Shown here: in pieces, positions 1 to 8,426 of the stretch | Position numbering within the stretch: position 1 is the first letter of the stretch | Layout: each line of letters opens with the position of its first letter | NCBI RefSeq assembly: GCF_009830105.1 | Contig: NZ_WURB01000012.1 | Coordinates: 62,001 to 126,000, forward strand | Length of the DNA stretch: 64,000 nt | Reading direction: 5' to 3' | Origin: Microvirga makkahensis | GTDB taxonomy: Bacteria; Pseudomonadota; Alphaproteobacteria; Rhizobiales; Beijerinckiaceae | Program-made: the position numbers and the translations under genes | The notes under the pieces: generated by a model | What the model saw: only the letters and a program-made list of their open reading frames with translations | Databases searched by the model: none | Told to the model about the DNA's origin: nothing

Positions 1-368
1 CCGAAGATCAGGATGGTGACGTCCTGCACCACGAGGACGACGCCGAAGGTGGCGAGCAGCTGGAAGAGCTCCGGCGCGCCGTAGATCCGGCGCAGGAGCA
101 GCACTTCAATCAGAACCCCGATCAGGCCGACCACGATGGCGGAGGCCAGAATGCCGGCCCAGAACGTGACCGGTCCGAAGGAGAATTCGAGCAGTCGCGG
201 CACCAGCGTCGCGGCCGTGTAGGCGCCGATCATGTAGAGCGAACCGTGCGCGAAGTTCACGATCCTCGTGACGCCGAAAACGAGGGTGAGGCCGCAGGCG
301 GTGATGAAGAGCGAAGAGGCGCTGGAGAGCCCGTTGAGAGCCTGAATGGCAAGAAAGGAAAGGTCCAT
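1..368 (-). CDS. LivH-like branched-chain amino acid/amide ABC transporter permease (N-terminal part)
   Basis: This is the N-terminal 122 residues of an inner-membrane permease; the gene runs off the window edge. The protein starts MDLSFLAIQALNGL. It contains the segments VFGVTRIVNFAHGSLYMIGA and ELFQLLATFGVVLVVQD, which are characteristic of LivH-type permeases of the HAAT (branched-chain amino acid, amide, urea) family. Several hydrophobic stretches suit membrane helices. The gene lies 47 bases downstream of the binding-protein gene on the same strand, so the two form one operon. The adjacent divergent amidase suggests amides as substrate, which is inference. The family call is secure. Confidence 0.9.
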   Translation of the reverse strand, partial: MDLSFLAIQALNGLSSASSLFITACGLTLVFGVTRIVNFAHGSLYMIGAYTAATLVPRLLEFSFGPVTFWAGILASAIVVGLIGVLIEVLLLRRIYGAPELFQLLATFGVVLVVQDVTILIF

Positions 369-415
369 GTCCTGTCTCTCAACGGACGCTGATCGCGCGC
401 TCTGCCGTCAATCCA

Positions 416-1621
416 TCAATCCTTCCGCGCCGCTTTCACTTCGGCTTCGCTCGGCATGAAAGGTGCGCCGTCCATGTAGGTCCAGTCGGTCATGCCGCCG
501 GTGGCGCCCTTGAGCACGAGCTTGCCGACCCAGGCGCCCATCGTGGCCTGGTTGTCGATGCCGCGCATGGTGACGGGACCGATGACGGTATCGAATTTCG
601 CGTCCTCCAGCGCCTTGATCATCGCCTCCGTCTCCACGGACCCTGCGCGCTCGATGGTGTCGCGGATCATGTAGACCACCATGTAGCCCAGGAGCGAGCC
701 GAGACGCGGCGTTTCGTTGAACTTCGCGCGGTAGGCATCAACGAAGGCCTTGTGCTTGGGATCGGTGATCTCGTCCCACGGATATCCCGTTACGGTCCAG
801 CCTTCCGGCACTTCGTCCTTCAGGGGCAGCAGCCATTCAGGCTCGCCGGTGAGAAGCGAAAGAATCGTTGTGTCCTCGAAAAGGCCGCGCGTATTGCCCT
901 CGCGCACGAACTGCGTGAGGTCGGGGCCGAAGAGGACGTTGAAGATGCCGTCGGGCTTGGCCTGCTCCAGGGCCGAGACGGTGGCGCCCGCCTCGATCTT
1001 GCCGAGTGCCGGATATTGCTCGGCGACGATCTCGGCGCCGGGCACGCGCTCCATGATGAGGCGCTTGAACACCTCCGCCGCCGACTGGCCATATTCGTAA
1101 TTCGGGGCGACGATGGCCCAGCGCTTGGCGCCGGAGGCTTTTGCCTGATCCACCAGCATGCCGACCTGCATGAAGTTGCTGGGGCGGATGCGGAAGGTGT
1201 AGCGGTTGCCCTGGGCCATGGTGATGGCATCGGTCAGCGGCTCGGCGGCGATGTAGAGGATCTTCTTCTGGTTGGCGTAATCCGCCATGGCGATGCCGAC
1301 ATTGGACTGGAACGATCCGAACAGCAGGGACACGCCCTCGCGGGTCACCAGCTCGTCCGCCACCCGGGTCGCATCCCCCGTGGTGGCACCGTCATCCCGG
1401 GAGACGATCTCGAGCTTGCGGCCGAGGACGCCGCCTTTGGCATTGATCTCGTCCAGGGCCATCTGCCAGCCGTTGCGGTAAGGCACCGTGAAGGCCGCCC
1501 ATCGGGCATAGGAGTTGAGCTCGCCCAGCTTGATGGGAGCCTGCTGGGCCTGAGCGGCCGGACCTGAGAGCGCGAGCGCCAGTCCAAGAGCCAGCCAGCG
1601 GGTCATCGATGCCTTCGTCAT
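416..1621 (-). CDS. Amide/branched-chain amino acid ABC transporter substrate-binding protein
   Basis: Periplasmic binding protein of about 401 residues (Peripla_BP_6 type). It captures ligand for the LivH-like permease encoded next to it. I chose the ATG at 1621 because AGGAAA lies about 9 bases upstream and the product then begins with a signal peptide (TRWLALGLALALSGPAAQAQ). An ATG at 1606 is a possible alternative. The mature part starts with IKLGELNSYARW and contains EINAKGGVLGRKLEIVSRDD, a hallmark of this family. Further in-frame upstream sequence lacks coding character. The ligand may be a short amide or urea, inferred from the divergent amidase. It could equally be an amino acid. Confidence 0.88.
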   Translation of the reverse strand: MTKASMTRWLALGLALALSGPAAQAQQAPIKLGELNSYARWAAFTVPYRNGWQMALDEINAKGGVLGRKLEIVSRDDGATTGDATRVADELVTREGVSLLFGSFQSNVGIAMADYANQKKILYIAAEPLTDAITMAQGNRYTFRIRPSNFMQVGMLVDQAKASGAKRWAIVAPNYEYGQSAAEVFKRLIMERVPGAEIVAEQYPALGKIEAGATVSALEQAKPDGIFNVLFGPDLTQFVREGNTRGLFEDTTILSLLTGEPEWLLPLKDEVPEGWTVTGYPWDEITDPKHKAFVDAYRAKFNETPRLGSLLGYMVVYMIRDTIERAGSVETEAMIKALEDAKFDTVIGPVTMRGIDNQATMGAWVGKLVLKGATGGMTDWTYMDGAPFMPSEAEVKAARKD

Positions 1622-1774
1622 GATGCGGTTTCCTGTATCGAGGATCGGCGTGGATGTAGGGCCTATCGCTACTCGAAGAAAGGCGGAACTGCCAAGGTTT
1701 GCGGATTCATACCTTGCATGTTCCATCAGGGGAATGACACATTCGCTGTCCCGTTCCTCGCTTGCCGTGATCCC

Positions 1775-2968
1775 ATGCTTCTCGATGCCGACCCTGCCCG
1801 CGCCTTCATGCCCTATCCGGCCGTTGCCGTGCCTCATGCGGAGCGCGGTCCGCTTTCGGGACTGACCTTCGCCGCCAAGGACCTGTTCGACGTGGCGGGC
1901 TATCCCACCGGCTGCGGGTCGCCTCACATGCTTGCGATGTCCGGCGTCAAGACCCGCACGGCGCCGACCGTTCAGAGGCTCCTCGATGCCGGGGCGCGGT
2001 TCTTAGGGAAAGCGATCACGGACGAACTCGCCTTCTCCATGACCGGCAAGAACGCTCATTTCGGCACCCCGGTGAACGGCGGCGCTCCCGATCGCATCCC
2101 CGGCGGCTCGTCTTCGGGGTCGGCGGCCGCCGTCTCCCATGGTCTGTGCGATTTCGCGCTCGGGACGGATACCGGCGGCTCCGTCCGCGCCCCGGCCGGC
2201 CATTGCGGGCTCTTCGGCATCCGTCCCACCCATGGGCGGGTGAGCTTGGAGCTCTGCCACGCTCTCGCCCCCTCCTTCGATACCTGCGGATACTTCACCC
2301 GTGACCCCGTCACCTTCGCCCGGGTGGGCGAGGTTCTGCTGGGGAATGACACCAATCCGCTGTCCTCCAGCCCCAACGTTCTCCTGGCCAAGGATGCGTT
2401 CGGGCTTCTCGGCCAGGACGTCAGGGAAGCGCTGACTCTGGCGGTCCATCAGGTCGAGGCGGCGCTCGGGGCGCCTGAGAGCGTGACCGTGGCCACGGAG
2501 GGCTTCACCTCCCTCTACTGGGCTATGCGCTACATCCAGGGCCGGGAGGCCTGGGAGGTCGATGGACCCATGATCGAGCGCTACCGTCCGCCCCTGGGAC
2601 CCGGCGTCGCCGACCGGTTCGAGTTCTCAAAGGCCGTCACCGATGCACAGGTGACCGAGGCTCAGGTGATTCGCAATGCATTCCGGGCCCGGTTCAACGC
2701 CCTGCTGGCGCGGGACACGGTGCTCATCCTTCCGACCATGCCGGACGTGGCGCCGCTCCTCTCCGAGAGCGAAGACGGGCTCAACGATTACCGCAACAAG
2801 TCCCTGAACCTGCTCTGCCTTTCGGTGCTCTCCGGCCTGCCGCAGGTGTCGATCCCGCTCGCGTCCCGACAGGGCGCGCCGCTTGGGCTGTCCCTGATGG
2901 GGCCGCCCGGTTCCGACCTGAGCCTCGTCGCTTTGGCGCGCCGGATCGCGGACGGGGCATCGGCCTGA
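1775..2968 (+). CDS. Amidase (amidase signature family)
   Basis: Cytoplasmic amidase of 397 residues that hydrolyses a carboxamide to acid plus ammonia. Counting from 1775, the catalytic triad is visible: Lys35 in FAAKDLFDV, the cis-Ser112 in GGSSSGSAAA and the nucleophile Ser136 in GTDTGGSVR. The 24-residue spacing between the two serines is the family norm. The start is uncertain: an in-frame ATG at 1718 would add 19 residues, but neither site has a strong ribosome-binding site, and family members usually begin close to the AFMPYPAV segment. It is divergent from the ABC binding protein, suggesting uptake and hydrolysis of an amide. The SMP-30 gene follows after 76 bases on the same strand. 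The substrate is not predictable. Confidence 0.87.
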   Translation: MLLDADPARAFMPYPAVAVPHAERGPLSGLTFAAKDLFDVAGYPTGCGSPHMLAMSGVKTRTAPTVQRLLDAGARFLGKAITDELAFSMTGKNAHFGTPVNGGAPDRIPGGSSSGSAAAVSHGLCDFALGTDTGGSVRAPAGHCGLFGIRPTHGRVSLELCHALAPSFDTCGYFTRDPVTFARVGEVLLGNDTNPLSSSPNVLLAKDAFGLLGQDVREALTLAVHQVEAALGAPESVTVATEGFTSLYWAMRYIQGREAWEVDGPMIERYRPPLGPGVADRFEFSKAVTDAQVTEAQVIRNAFRARFNALLARDTVLILPTMPDVAPLLSESEDGLNDYRNKSLNLLCLSVLSGLPQVSIPLASRQGAPLGLSLMGPPGSDLSLVALARRIADGASA

Positions 2969-3044
2969 ATGAACCGCCCCCGCCCCATGCTCGTTACCGG
3001 CAGGCGCAGGTGGCGGCGGACGCCTGAGCCAGGAAGGGAACATC

Positions 3045-3926
3045 ATGACCAATCCCATCGTCCACTCTCAGATGCCGCACGTGGCGGTGGCAAGCGCCTG
3101 CCTCCTCGGCGAGGGACCCGTGTGGGACGATCGCTCGAATACCCTGTTCTGGGTCGACATCAAGAATCCGGCCGTCTGGCGCTATCATCCGGGTACGAGC
3201 AAGCACTCCCGGGTCGAAGCACCGGAGCGTATCGGCTTCATCGCGCTTACGCCCGACCCCGATGTGGTGGTCGCGGGTTTCAAATCGGGCCTCGGGCGCT
3301 TCAATCTGAAGACGGGGGAGGCCGAGCCCATCGTGGCGCCGGAGAAGGACAAACCCGGCAACCGCATCAACGACGGTCATGTCGGGCCGGACGGAGCGAT
3401 CTATTTCGGCACCATGCATGATGACGAAACGGAAGAGAGCGGCTCCTTCTGGCGCTGGGACGGCAAGGAACTGACCGAATTCCATTCCGGCTTCATCGTG
3501 ACCAACGGACCCGCCTTCAGCCATGACGGGCAGACGCTCTATGGCACGGACACGGTCAACGGCATGATCTATGCCTTCGACGCGAACAAGGGCGGGATCG
3601 GCGAGCCGCGCAGGTTCGCCCGTTTCGAGGAAGGCTGGGGACATCCCGACGGCATGGCTGTGGATGCGGAGGGGCACGTGTGGGTCTGCCATTGGGGCGG
3701 CTCGTGCATCACGCGCTTCGCACCGGACGGCTCGGTGGAGCGCACCGTGCCGGTGCCGACCGCCCAAGTCACGAAATGCGCGTTCGGCGGGCCCGACCTG
3801 ACCACGCTCTACATCACCACCGCCGCCGTTGGGCACGATCCTCATGTGGACCCGATGGCGGGCCATCTCTTCAAGGTCGAGACCGGCGGAATCCGGGGCC
3901 TGAAGGCCAACATCTTCGAGGGGTGA
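3045..3926 (+). CDS. SMP-30/gluconolactonase/LRE family sugar lactonase
   Basis: A 293-residue six-bladed beta-propeller enzyme of the SMP-30 family, which opens sugar lactones with a bound divalent metal. The opening segment LGEGPVWDDRSNTLFWVDI carries the expected metal-ligand Glu23. NRINDGHVGPDGAIYFGTM and GHPDGMAVDAEGHVWVCHWGG are the conserved central and late blades. A clear ribosome-binding site, AGGAAGGGA, precedes the ATG. The gene ends three bases before the aldose 1-epimerase gene, so both are one transcript for aldose or aldonolactone metabolism. Arabinono-, xylono- or gluconolactone are possible substrates; sequence alone does not decide. Confidence 0.88.
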   Translation: MTNPIVHSQMPHVAVASACLLGEGPVWDDRSNTLFWVDIKNPAVWRYHPGTSKHSRVEAPERIGFIALTPDPDVVVAGFKSGLGRFNLKTGEAEPIVAPEKDKPGNRINDGHVGPDGAIYFGTMHDDETEESGSFWRWDGKELTEFHSGFIVTNGPAFSHDGQTLYGTDTVNGMIYAFDANKGGIGEPRRFARFEEGWGHPDGMAVDAEGHVWVCHWGGSCITRFAPDGSVERTVPVPTAQVTKCAFGGPDLTTLYITTAAVGHDPHVDPMAGHLFKVETGGIRGLKANIFEG

Positions 3927-3929
3927 GAC

Positions 3930-4943
3930 ATGGGGATCGAACGCTTCGGCTCGGTCGACGGAGAGGACGTCCTGCAGGTTACGCTCGCCGGGCCGGACGG
4001 CACCGGGATGCGCGTGCTCAGCTGGGGCGCGGTGATCCGCGATCTCGTCGTTCCCACCGCGCACGGGCCGCAGGGAGTCCTTTTAGGGCTCAACTCGATC
4101 GAGGATTACGTTGCCCACTCGCCCTATTTCGGCGCCATCGTGGGGCGGCATGCCAACCGCATCGGCGGAGCGCGGTTCACCCTGAACGGCGAAACCCACA
4201 GGCTCGATGCCAATGAGGGACCCAATCAGCTCCATGGCGGCTCGATGGGCTTCGGCACGCGGCTCTGGAGCATCGTCGAGCACAGCGAGACGGGGGTGAC
4301 CCTCGGTCTGGTTTCGGAAGACGGGGATATGGGCTACCCGGGACGCCTCGTCGCCACCTGCACCTATACGCTGCTTCCTTCGGCGACCCTGCGGATCGAG
4401 CTGACCGCCGTGACCGACCGGCCCACCCCGGTCAACCTCACCACGCATGGCTATTTCAATCTCGACGGCAGTACCGACATCCTTTCCCATTATCTGATGA
4501 TCGCGGCCGATTACATGACGCCGACACGCCCGGATCTTATTCCCACGGGCGAGATCAGGCGCGTGGCGGGCACGCCGTACGAATTCACCACGCCTCGCCC
4601 CATCGGCGCGGCGGAGTTCATGCAGGATCGCACGATCTACGATACGAATTTCGTCCTGCGTGGCCCTTACGGGGTACTTCGTCAGGCCGCGACGCTCGCA
4701 TCCATCAAGAACGGCCTCACGATGGAGCTCTGGACGACCGAGCCGGGGCTTCAATTCTACGCGGGCCACCTCATCAGAATTCCCGTGTCAGGGCTCCACG
4801 GCGCTCAGTACAGACCACACGCGGGACTTTGTCTGGAGCCTCAGCGTTTTCCGGACAGCCCCAATAATGCCCATTTTCCGTCGTCAATTCTCGATCCGGG
4901 GCAGGTTTCAAGGCAGGTCAGCGAGTTGAGGTTCTCGGTTTGA
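3930..4943 (+). CDS. Aldose 1-epimerase (galactose mutarotase family)
   Basis: A 337-residue mutarotase that interconverts alpha and beta anomers of aldoses. The catalytic pair is recognisable: His173 in TTHGYFNLDG and Glu303 in LCLEPQRFPDSPN. The early GRHANRIGGARFTLNG segment and LHGG at 101-104 are also typical. Three bases separate it from the upstream lactonase gene, so the two are probably translationally linked. This fits a sugar-oxidation route in which the mutarotase supplies the correct anomer and the lactonase opens the oxidised product. The dehydrogenase for such a route is not in the immediate cluster. The whole gene is intact. Confidence 0.92.
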   Translation: MGIERFGSVDGEDVLQVTLAGPDGTGMRVLSWGAVIRDLVVPTAHGPQGVLLGLNSIEDYVAHSPYFGAIVGRHANRIGGARFTLNGETHRLDANEGPNQLHGGSMGFGTRLWSIVEHSETGVTLGLVSEDGDMGYPGRLVATCTYTLLPSATLRIELTAVTDRPTPVNLTTHGYFNLDGSTDILSHYLMIAADYMTPTRPDLIPTGEIRRVAGTPYEFTTPRPIGAAEFMQDRTIYDTNFVLRGPYGVLRQAATLASIKNGLTMELWTTEPGLQFYAGHLIRIPVSGLHGAQYRPHAGLCLEPQRFPDSPNNAHFPSSILDPGQVSRQVSELRFSV

Positions 4944-5025
4944 ACGGGAACTTTGCCATAAGTTGGCCGTTTTTCCTGCAGCGTTGCGTTCCGGAAAAAC
5001 ACCAACCAAGAAGGGAATGCTCCCG

Positions 5026-5223
5026 ATGCCTGTGCTCGATGCGAAAGCCCTGGAGACCGATCCTAAAGGAATGGCTTTCCTGACGAGCGTTCTGCGTCCA
5101 CGTCCTGGTGCCACCGCGCTTCAACCGAATGAGGTACCTCCGCCTAAGAATCTGCCGCACAATGTGCGGATGTACTTTCGCGGCGTGAGGCGCACCAAGC
5201 CGTTTCTTACCCATTTGGTCTAG
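5026..5223 (+). CDS. Small hypothetical protein (65 residues)
   Basis: I do not recognise a family. The 65-residue product begins MPVLDAKALETDPKGMAFLTSVL and is basic near the C-terminus (RMYFRGVRRTKPFLTHLV). I chose 5026 because GAAGGGA lies about 10 bases upstream. ATGs at 5017 and 4963 are in frame, but 5017 abuts that ribosome-binding site. There is no signal peptide or membrane segment. The gene follows the aldose epimerase on the same strand and ends at a hairpin. It is short, so it may be a chance frame, although the good ribosome-binding site argues for a real gene. Confidence 0.5.
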   Translation: MPVLDAKALETDPKGMAFLTSVLRPRPGATALQPNEVPPPKNLPHNVRMYFRGVRRTKPFLTHLV

Positions 5224-5243
5224 CAGGCGCTCTTCACGCCTGC
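5223..5243. terminator. Hairpin between convergent genes
   Basis: Inverted repeat GCAGGCG / CGCCTGC with a 7-base loop. It lies in the 28-base gap between the small hypothetical gene and the M3 peptidase gene, which converge here. It is probably a weak bidirectional terminator. There is no T-run on either side. Confidence 0.4.
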
Positions 5244-5251
5244 CGTTCCGC

Positions 5252-7312
5252 TCAAGCCGCTAATCCGCGCTTGGCCAGAAGCGCGTCTGCCGTCGGAAGG
5301 CGGCCCCGAAATGCCGTGTAGGCTTCAGCCGGATCACGAAGATTTCCGGCGGAATAGATGAAGCGCTTGAGCTTCTCCGCCATCTCCTTGTCGAAGGCGT
5401 CGCCCGTCTCCTCGAAGGCCGTGAAGGCATCGGCGTCCAGAACCTCCGACCACATATAGCTGTAATAGCCCGAGGAATAGCCGTCCCCTGCGAAGACATG
5501 AGTGAAGTGGGGCGTGCGGTGGCGCATGATGATTTCACGCGGCATGCCGATCTTCTCCAGCGTTTCCTTCTCGAAGGCGGAGACATCGAGATCCTTTGCG
5601 TCGTCGCGGCGGTGGAGCTCCAGATCGACGAAGGCGGAAGCCAGATATTCCACCGTTGCGAAGCCCTGGTTGAAGTTGCGCGCGGCCATGAGGCGCTCGA
5701 GCAACTCTTCCGGAATCGGCTCTCCGGTCCGGGAATGCGTGGCGTAACGGCGGAGGATGTCCGGTTGCGACAGCCAGTGCTCGTAGAGCTGTGAGGGCAA
5801 CTCCACGAAATCGGTCGGGACCGCCGTTCCTGCCAGCAACGGATAGGTGACGCTGGAGAGGAGGCCGTGCAGGCCATGGCCGAATTCGTGAAACAGCGTG
5901 CGCGCATCATCGAAGCTCAGAAGCGAGGGCTCGCCTGCGCCGCCTTTGGCGAAGTTCATCACGTTGACGATGATGGGCCGCACGTCGCCCGTGAGCCTTT
6001 CCTGCGAGCGGAAGGCGCTCATCCAAGCCCCACTGCGCTTGGACGGGCGCGCGAAGTAATCGCCGATGAAGATGCCGACATCAGCCCCCTGGGAATCGAG
6101 CACCTGCCAGGCGCGGATGTCGGGATGGTACTTCGGGAAATCCTGCAGCTCCTGGAAGTTCAACCCGAAGAGCCGATGCGCGGTCTCGAAGGCCGCCTCA
6201 ATGATGCGGTCGAGCTGGAAATAGGGCTTGATGGTTGCCTCGTCGAGATTGTGCCGGGCCATGCGCACCTGATCCGCATAGAAGCGCCAGTCCCACGGCT
6301 CGATGACGACATTGTCCCCCTGAGACTGAGCGAGAGCCTGCAGGTCGTCGCGCTCGGCCAGGGCACGGGCACGGGCCGGCGCCCACACGTCGTTCAGGAG
6401 CTTGAGCACCGCTTCCGGCGTCTTGGCCATGGTGTCGGAGAGCTTGAAATCGGCAAAGGTTTCATAGCCCAGCAGCTTCGCGCGCTCGACGCGAAGCGCG
6501 GCCATCTCGGCGATGATCGCCTTGTTGTCGGTCGCGCCGTTGTTGTCGCCCCGCGAAGCCCAGGCCCGGAAGGCCTGCTCGCGCAGATCGCGCCGCTTAG
6601 AGAACTGCAGGAAGGGCTCGATGCTGGAGCGCGACAGGGTGATGACGTATTTGCCGGTCAGGCCGCGTTCTTCCGCCGCCTGTGCGGCGGCCTCTCGCAA
6701 GAACGAGGGAAGTCCTGCAAGATCCTCCTCGGTCTCGAGCACGAGCTGATAGGACTTCTCGTCGGCCAGCACATTCTGGGAGAACTGAGTGCCGAGGCTT
6801 GCGAGACGCTCCGTGATCGCGGCGAGGCGCCTCTTCTCGTCCGGCGCGAGTTTCGCGCCCGCGCGCACGAAGATGGTGTGGTAGCGTTCGAGGACGCGCG
6901 CCTGCTCCGCATCGAGGCCGAGGCTCTCGCGGTTGTCGTAGAGATCGGCGACCCGCCGGTACAGCGCCTCGTTCATGAAGATGCTGTTGCGATGCTTGGC
7001 GAGGATCGGCGCCATCTCGCGCTCGACGGCCTGAATGGCCTCGTTGGTATGCGAGCCTGCGAGGTTGAAGAACACGCCCCCCACTCGCTTGAGCGCGGCA
7101 CCGCTGCGCTCCAAAGCCTCAATCGTGTTGGCGAAGGTGGCGGCCGTCCCGCTTCCGGAGATTGCCGCGATCTCGTCCTGCTGGTCTGCAAGAGCCCTGT
7201 CGAAGGCGGGCTTGAAATGTTCGGGCGCGATGCTCTCGAAGGGGGGGATGCCGAAAGGGGTGTTCCAGGTGGAAAGGAGAGGATTGCCTGAGAGATTTGC
7301 GCTGGACGCCAT
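5252..7312 (-). CDS. M3 family oligopeptidase / peptidyl-dipeptidase (Dcp/OpdA type)
   Basis: A 686-residue zinc metallopeptidase that degrades short peptides, normally in the cytoplasm. The zinc motif HEFGHGLHG sits at residues 475-483, with the expected downstream Glu in DFVELPSQLYEHWL. Length and overall pattern (NPLLSTWNTPFGIPPFESI at the N-terminus, FTHVFAGDGYSSGYYSYMWSEVLDADAF near the end) match the Dcp/OpdA group. No signal peptide is seen. It is transcribed alone: a palindromic repeat lies upstream and a hairpin separates it from the convergent gene downstream. The family is certain; choosing between oligopeptidase A and dipeptidyl carboxypeptidase is less so. Confidence 0.93.
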   Translation of the reverse strand: MASSANLSGNPLLSTWNTPFGIPPFESIAPEHFKPAFDRALADQQDEIAAISGSGTAATFANTIEALERSGAALKRVGGVFFNLAGSHTNEAIQAVEREMAPILAKHRNSIFMNEALYRRVADLYDNRESLGLDAEQARVLERYHTIFVRAGAKLAPDEKRRLAAITERLASLGTQFSQNVLADEKSYQLVLETEEDLAGLPSFLREAAAQAAEERGLTGKYVITLSRSSIEPFLQFSKRRDLREQAFRAWASRGDNNGATDNKAIIAEMAALRVERAKLLGYETFADFKLSDTMAKTPEAVLKLLNDVWAPARARALAERDDLQALAQSQGDNVVIEPWDWRFYADQVRMARHNLDEATIKPYFQLDRIIEAAFETAHRLFGLNFQELQDFPKYHPDIRAWQVLDSQGADVGIFIGDYFARPSKRSGAWMSAFRSQERLTGDVRPIIVNVMNFAKGGAGEPSLLSFDDARTLFHEFGHGLHGLLSSVTYPLLAGTAVPTDFVELPSQLYEHWLSQPDILRRYATHSRTGEPIPEELLERLMAARNFNQGFATVEYLASAFVDLELHRRDDAKDLDVSAFEKETLEKIGMPREIIMRHRTPHFTHVFAGDGYSSGYYSYMWSEVLDADAFTAFEETGDAFDKEMAEKLKRFIYSAGNLRDPAEAYTAFRGRLPTADALLAKRGLAA

Positions 7313-7350
7313 CGTTGAAGTGCTCCGCCTGATCGTTCGCTGTTTCGAGT

Positions 7351-7454
7351 CTTAGAACATCGAGCGCAAAAGCGGGAAACGGTTTTGCGCCCAAGGATGC
7401 TCAGAAATCAAAATCCTGAAGCATCGGACGTGAGTTCGAAGTCACGTCCGATGC
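7351..7454. repeat. Intergenic palindromic repeat, two stem-loops
   Basis: About 100 bases between the M3 peptidase and the hydrolase gene hold two inverted repeats. The first is GCGCAAAA (7364-7371) with TTTTGCGC (7383-7390). The second is GCATCGGACGTGA (7421-7433) with TCACGTCCGATGC (7442-7454), a perfect 13-bp arm pair. The element opens with TTAGAACATCG, which recurs as CTAGAACATCG before another hairpin at 31141-31178, so it looks like a dispersed family. For the hydrolase gene ending at 7465 the second stem could also act as a terminator. Confidence 0.6.
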
Positions 7455-7464
7455 ATTATCCGCC

Positions 7465-8244
7465 TCAGCCGCCCATCGGAAGAGGCGTGGTGTCCGTGCC
7501 GGCCAAATAGCGGCGCAGGAAGGCGAGCGCCCGCTGCGTGGCGTCCTGTTCCGCAGCGCCGCGGAGGCCGTGCCCCTGACCAGGATAGACCTTCACCTCA
7601 TGCGGCACGTTCTGTCGGCGCAGGAGGGCCTCCACCGCATAGGCATTCGCGACCGGCACGACCGGATCGGCGGAGCCATGCAGCACGAGCGTGGGCGGAA
7701 GGTGAGAGGTCGTGGCGATGGCTCCCTGAGGCAGAGGCCCGAAGTAGCTCACCAGGGTTTTCACGCGCCGGTCCATGGAGGAGACGGCAAGCCCTAAGGC
7801 TGCGCCCAGGGAAATGCCGACGATGCCGATACGGTCGGCGTCCGCCCCGGGATGGTCGGCCGCGAAGGTCAATGCATCCTGCACGGTATTCATCCAAGGC
7901 ATGAAATTCTGGAAAAGAGTGGCGAAGGACGCTCGCCTCTCGCCCGTTCGGTCCAGGTAATGGACAAGGTGTACCTGATAGCCGGCAGCGGCCATGCCGC
8001 GGGCGCCATCGCGGTATCGCGTATTGAAGCTCAATCCATCGGCACCATGCAGCATGAGCACGGCAGGATGCATGGCCGAACCGGGGGGCTGGAAGGTTTC
8101 GACGGCGATGGTCCTGTCGCCGCTCGTGAACGTGTTGCGCTTTTCCGTTACCGGCATCGTTCGGGCTTGATCCTGTTGGGCATGGATGAAGGAAGGGGCG
8201 GCGAAGGCCGCACCGACCACAAGGCTGCGTCTCGTGAGCGACAT
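7465..8244 (-). CDS. Exported dienelactone hydrolase family alpha/beta hydrolase
   Basis: A 259-residue alpha/beta hydrolase with a Tat-like signal (SLTRRSLVVGAAFAAPSFIHA), so it is probably periplasmic. The catalytic triad can be read: Ser145 in GISLGAA, Asp193 in HGSADPVVP and His225 in GQGHGLRG. I started at ATG 8244 because the signal peptide begins there; the in-frame sequence further upstream overlaps the divergent gene and looks non-coding. Dienelactone hydrolases normally use Cys as nucleophile, so Ser145 suggests a general esterase or carboxymethylenebutenolidase-like enzyme of unknown substrate. The promoter region is shared with the divergent AI-2E gene. Confidence 0.85.
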   Translation of the reverse strand: MSLTRRSLVVGAAFAAPSFIHAQQDQARTMPVTEKRNTFTSGDRTIAVETFQPPGSAMHPAVLMLHGADGLSFNTRYRDGARGMAAAGYQVHLVHYLDRTGERRASFATLFQNFMPWMNTVQDALTFAADHPGADADRIGIVGISLGAALGLAVSSMDRRVKTLVSYFGPLPQGAIATTSHLPPTLVLHGSADPVVPVANAYAVEALLRRQNVPHEVKVYPGQGHGLRGAAEQDATQRALAFLRRYLAGTDTTPLPMGG

Positions 8245-8426
8245 GGAGAGATCATTCCAGGGAAGAGATCTGGACCGCATGGAGATGGGGGTGGGCGGCA
8301 TTGGTCCCCAGATGGCAAAAGGTCCCATCCGGCACCTGGAATAACGGCCAAGGATCGATTTGCAGGGTCCATACGTTGTTTGCTGACCGGCGGGAAATTC
8401 TCGCTGCCACCAGAGACAGAACAGCG

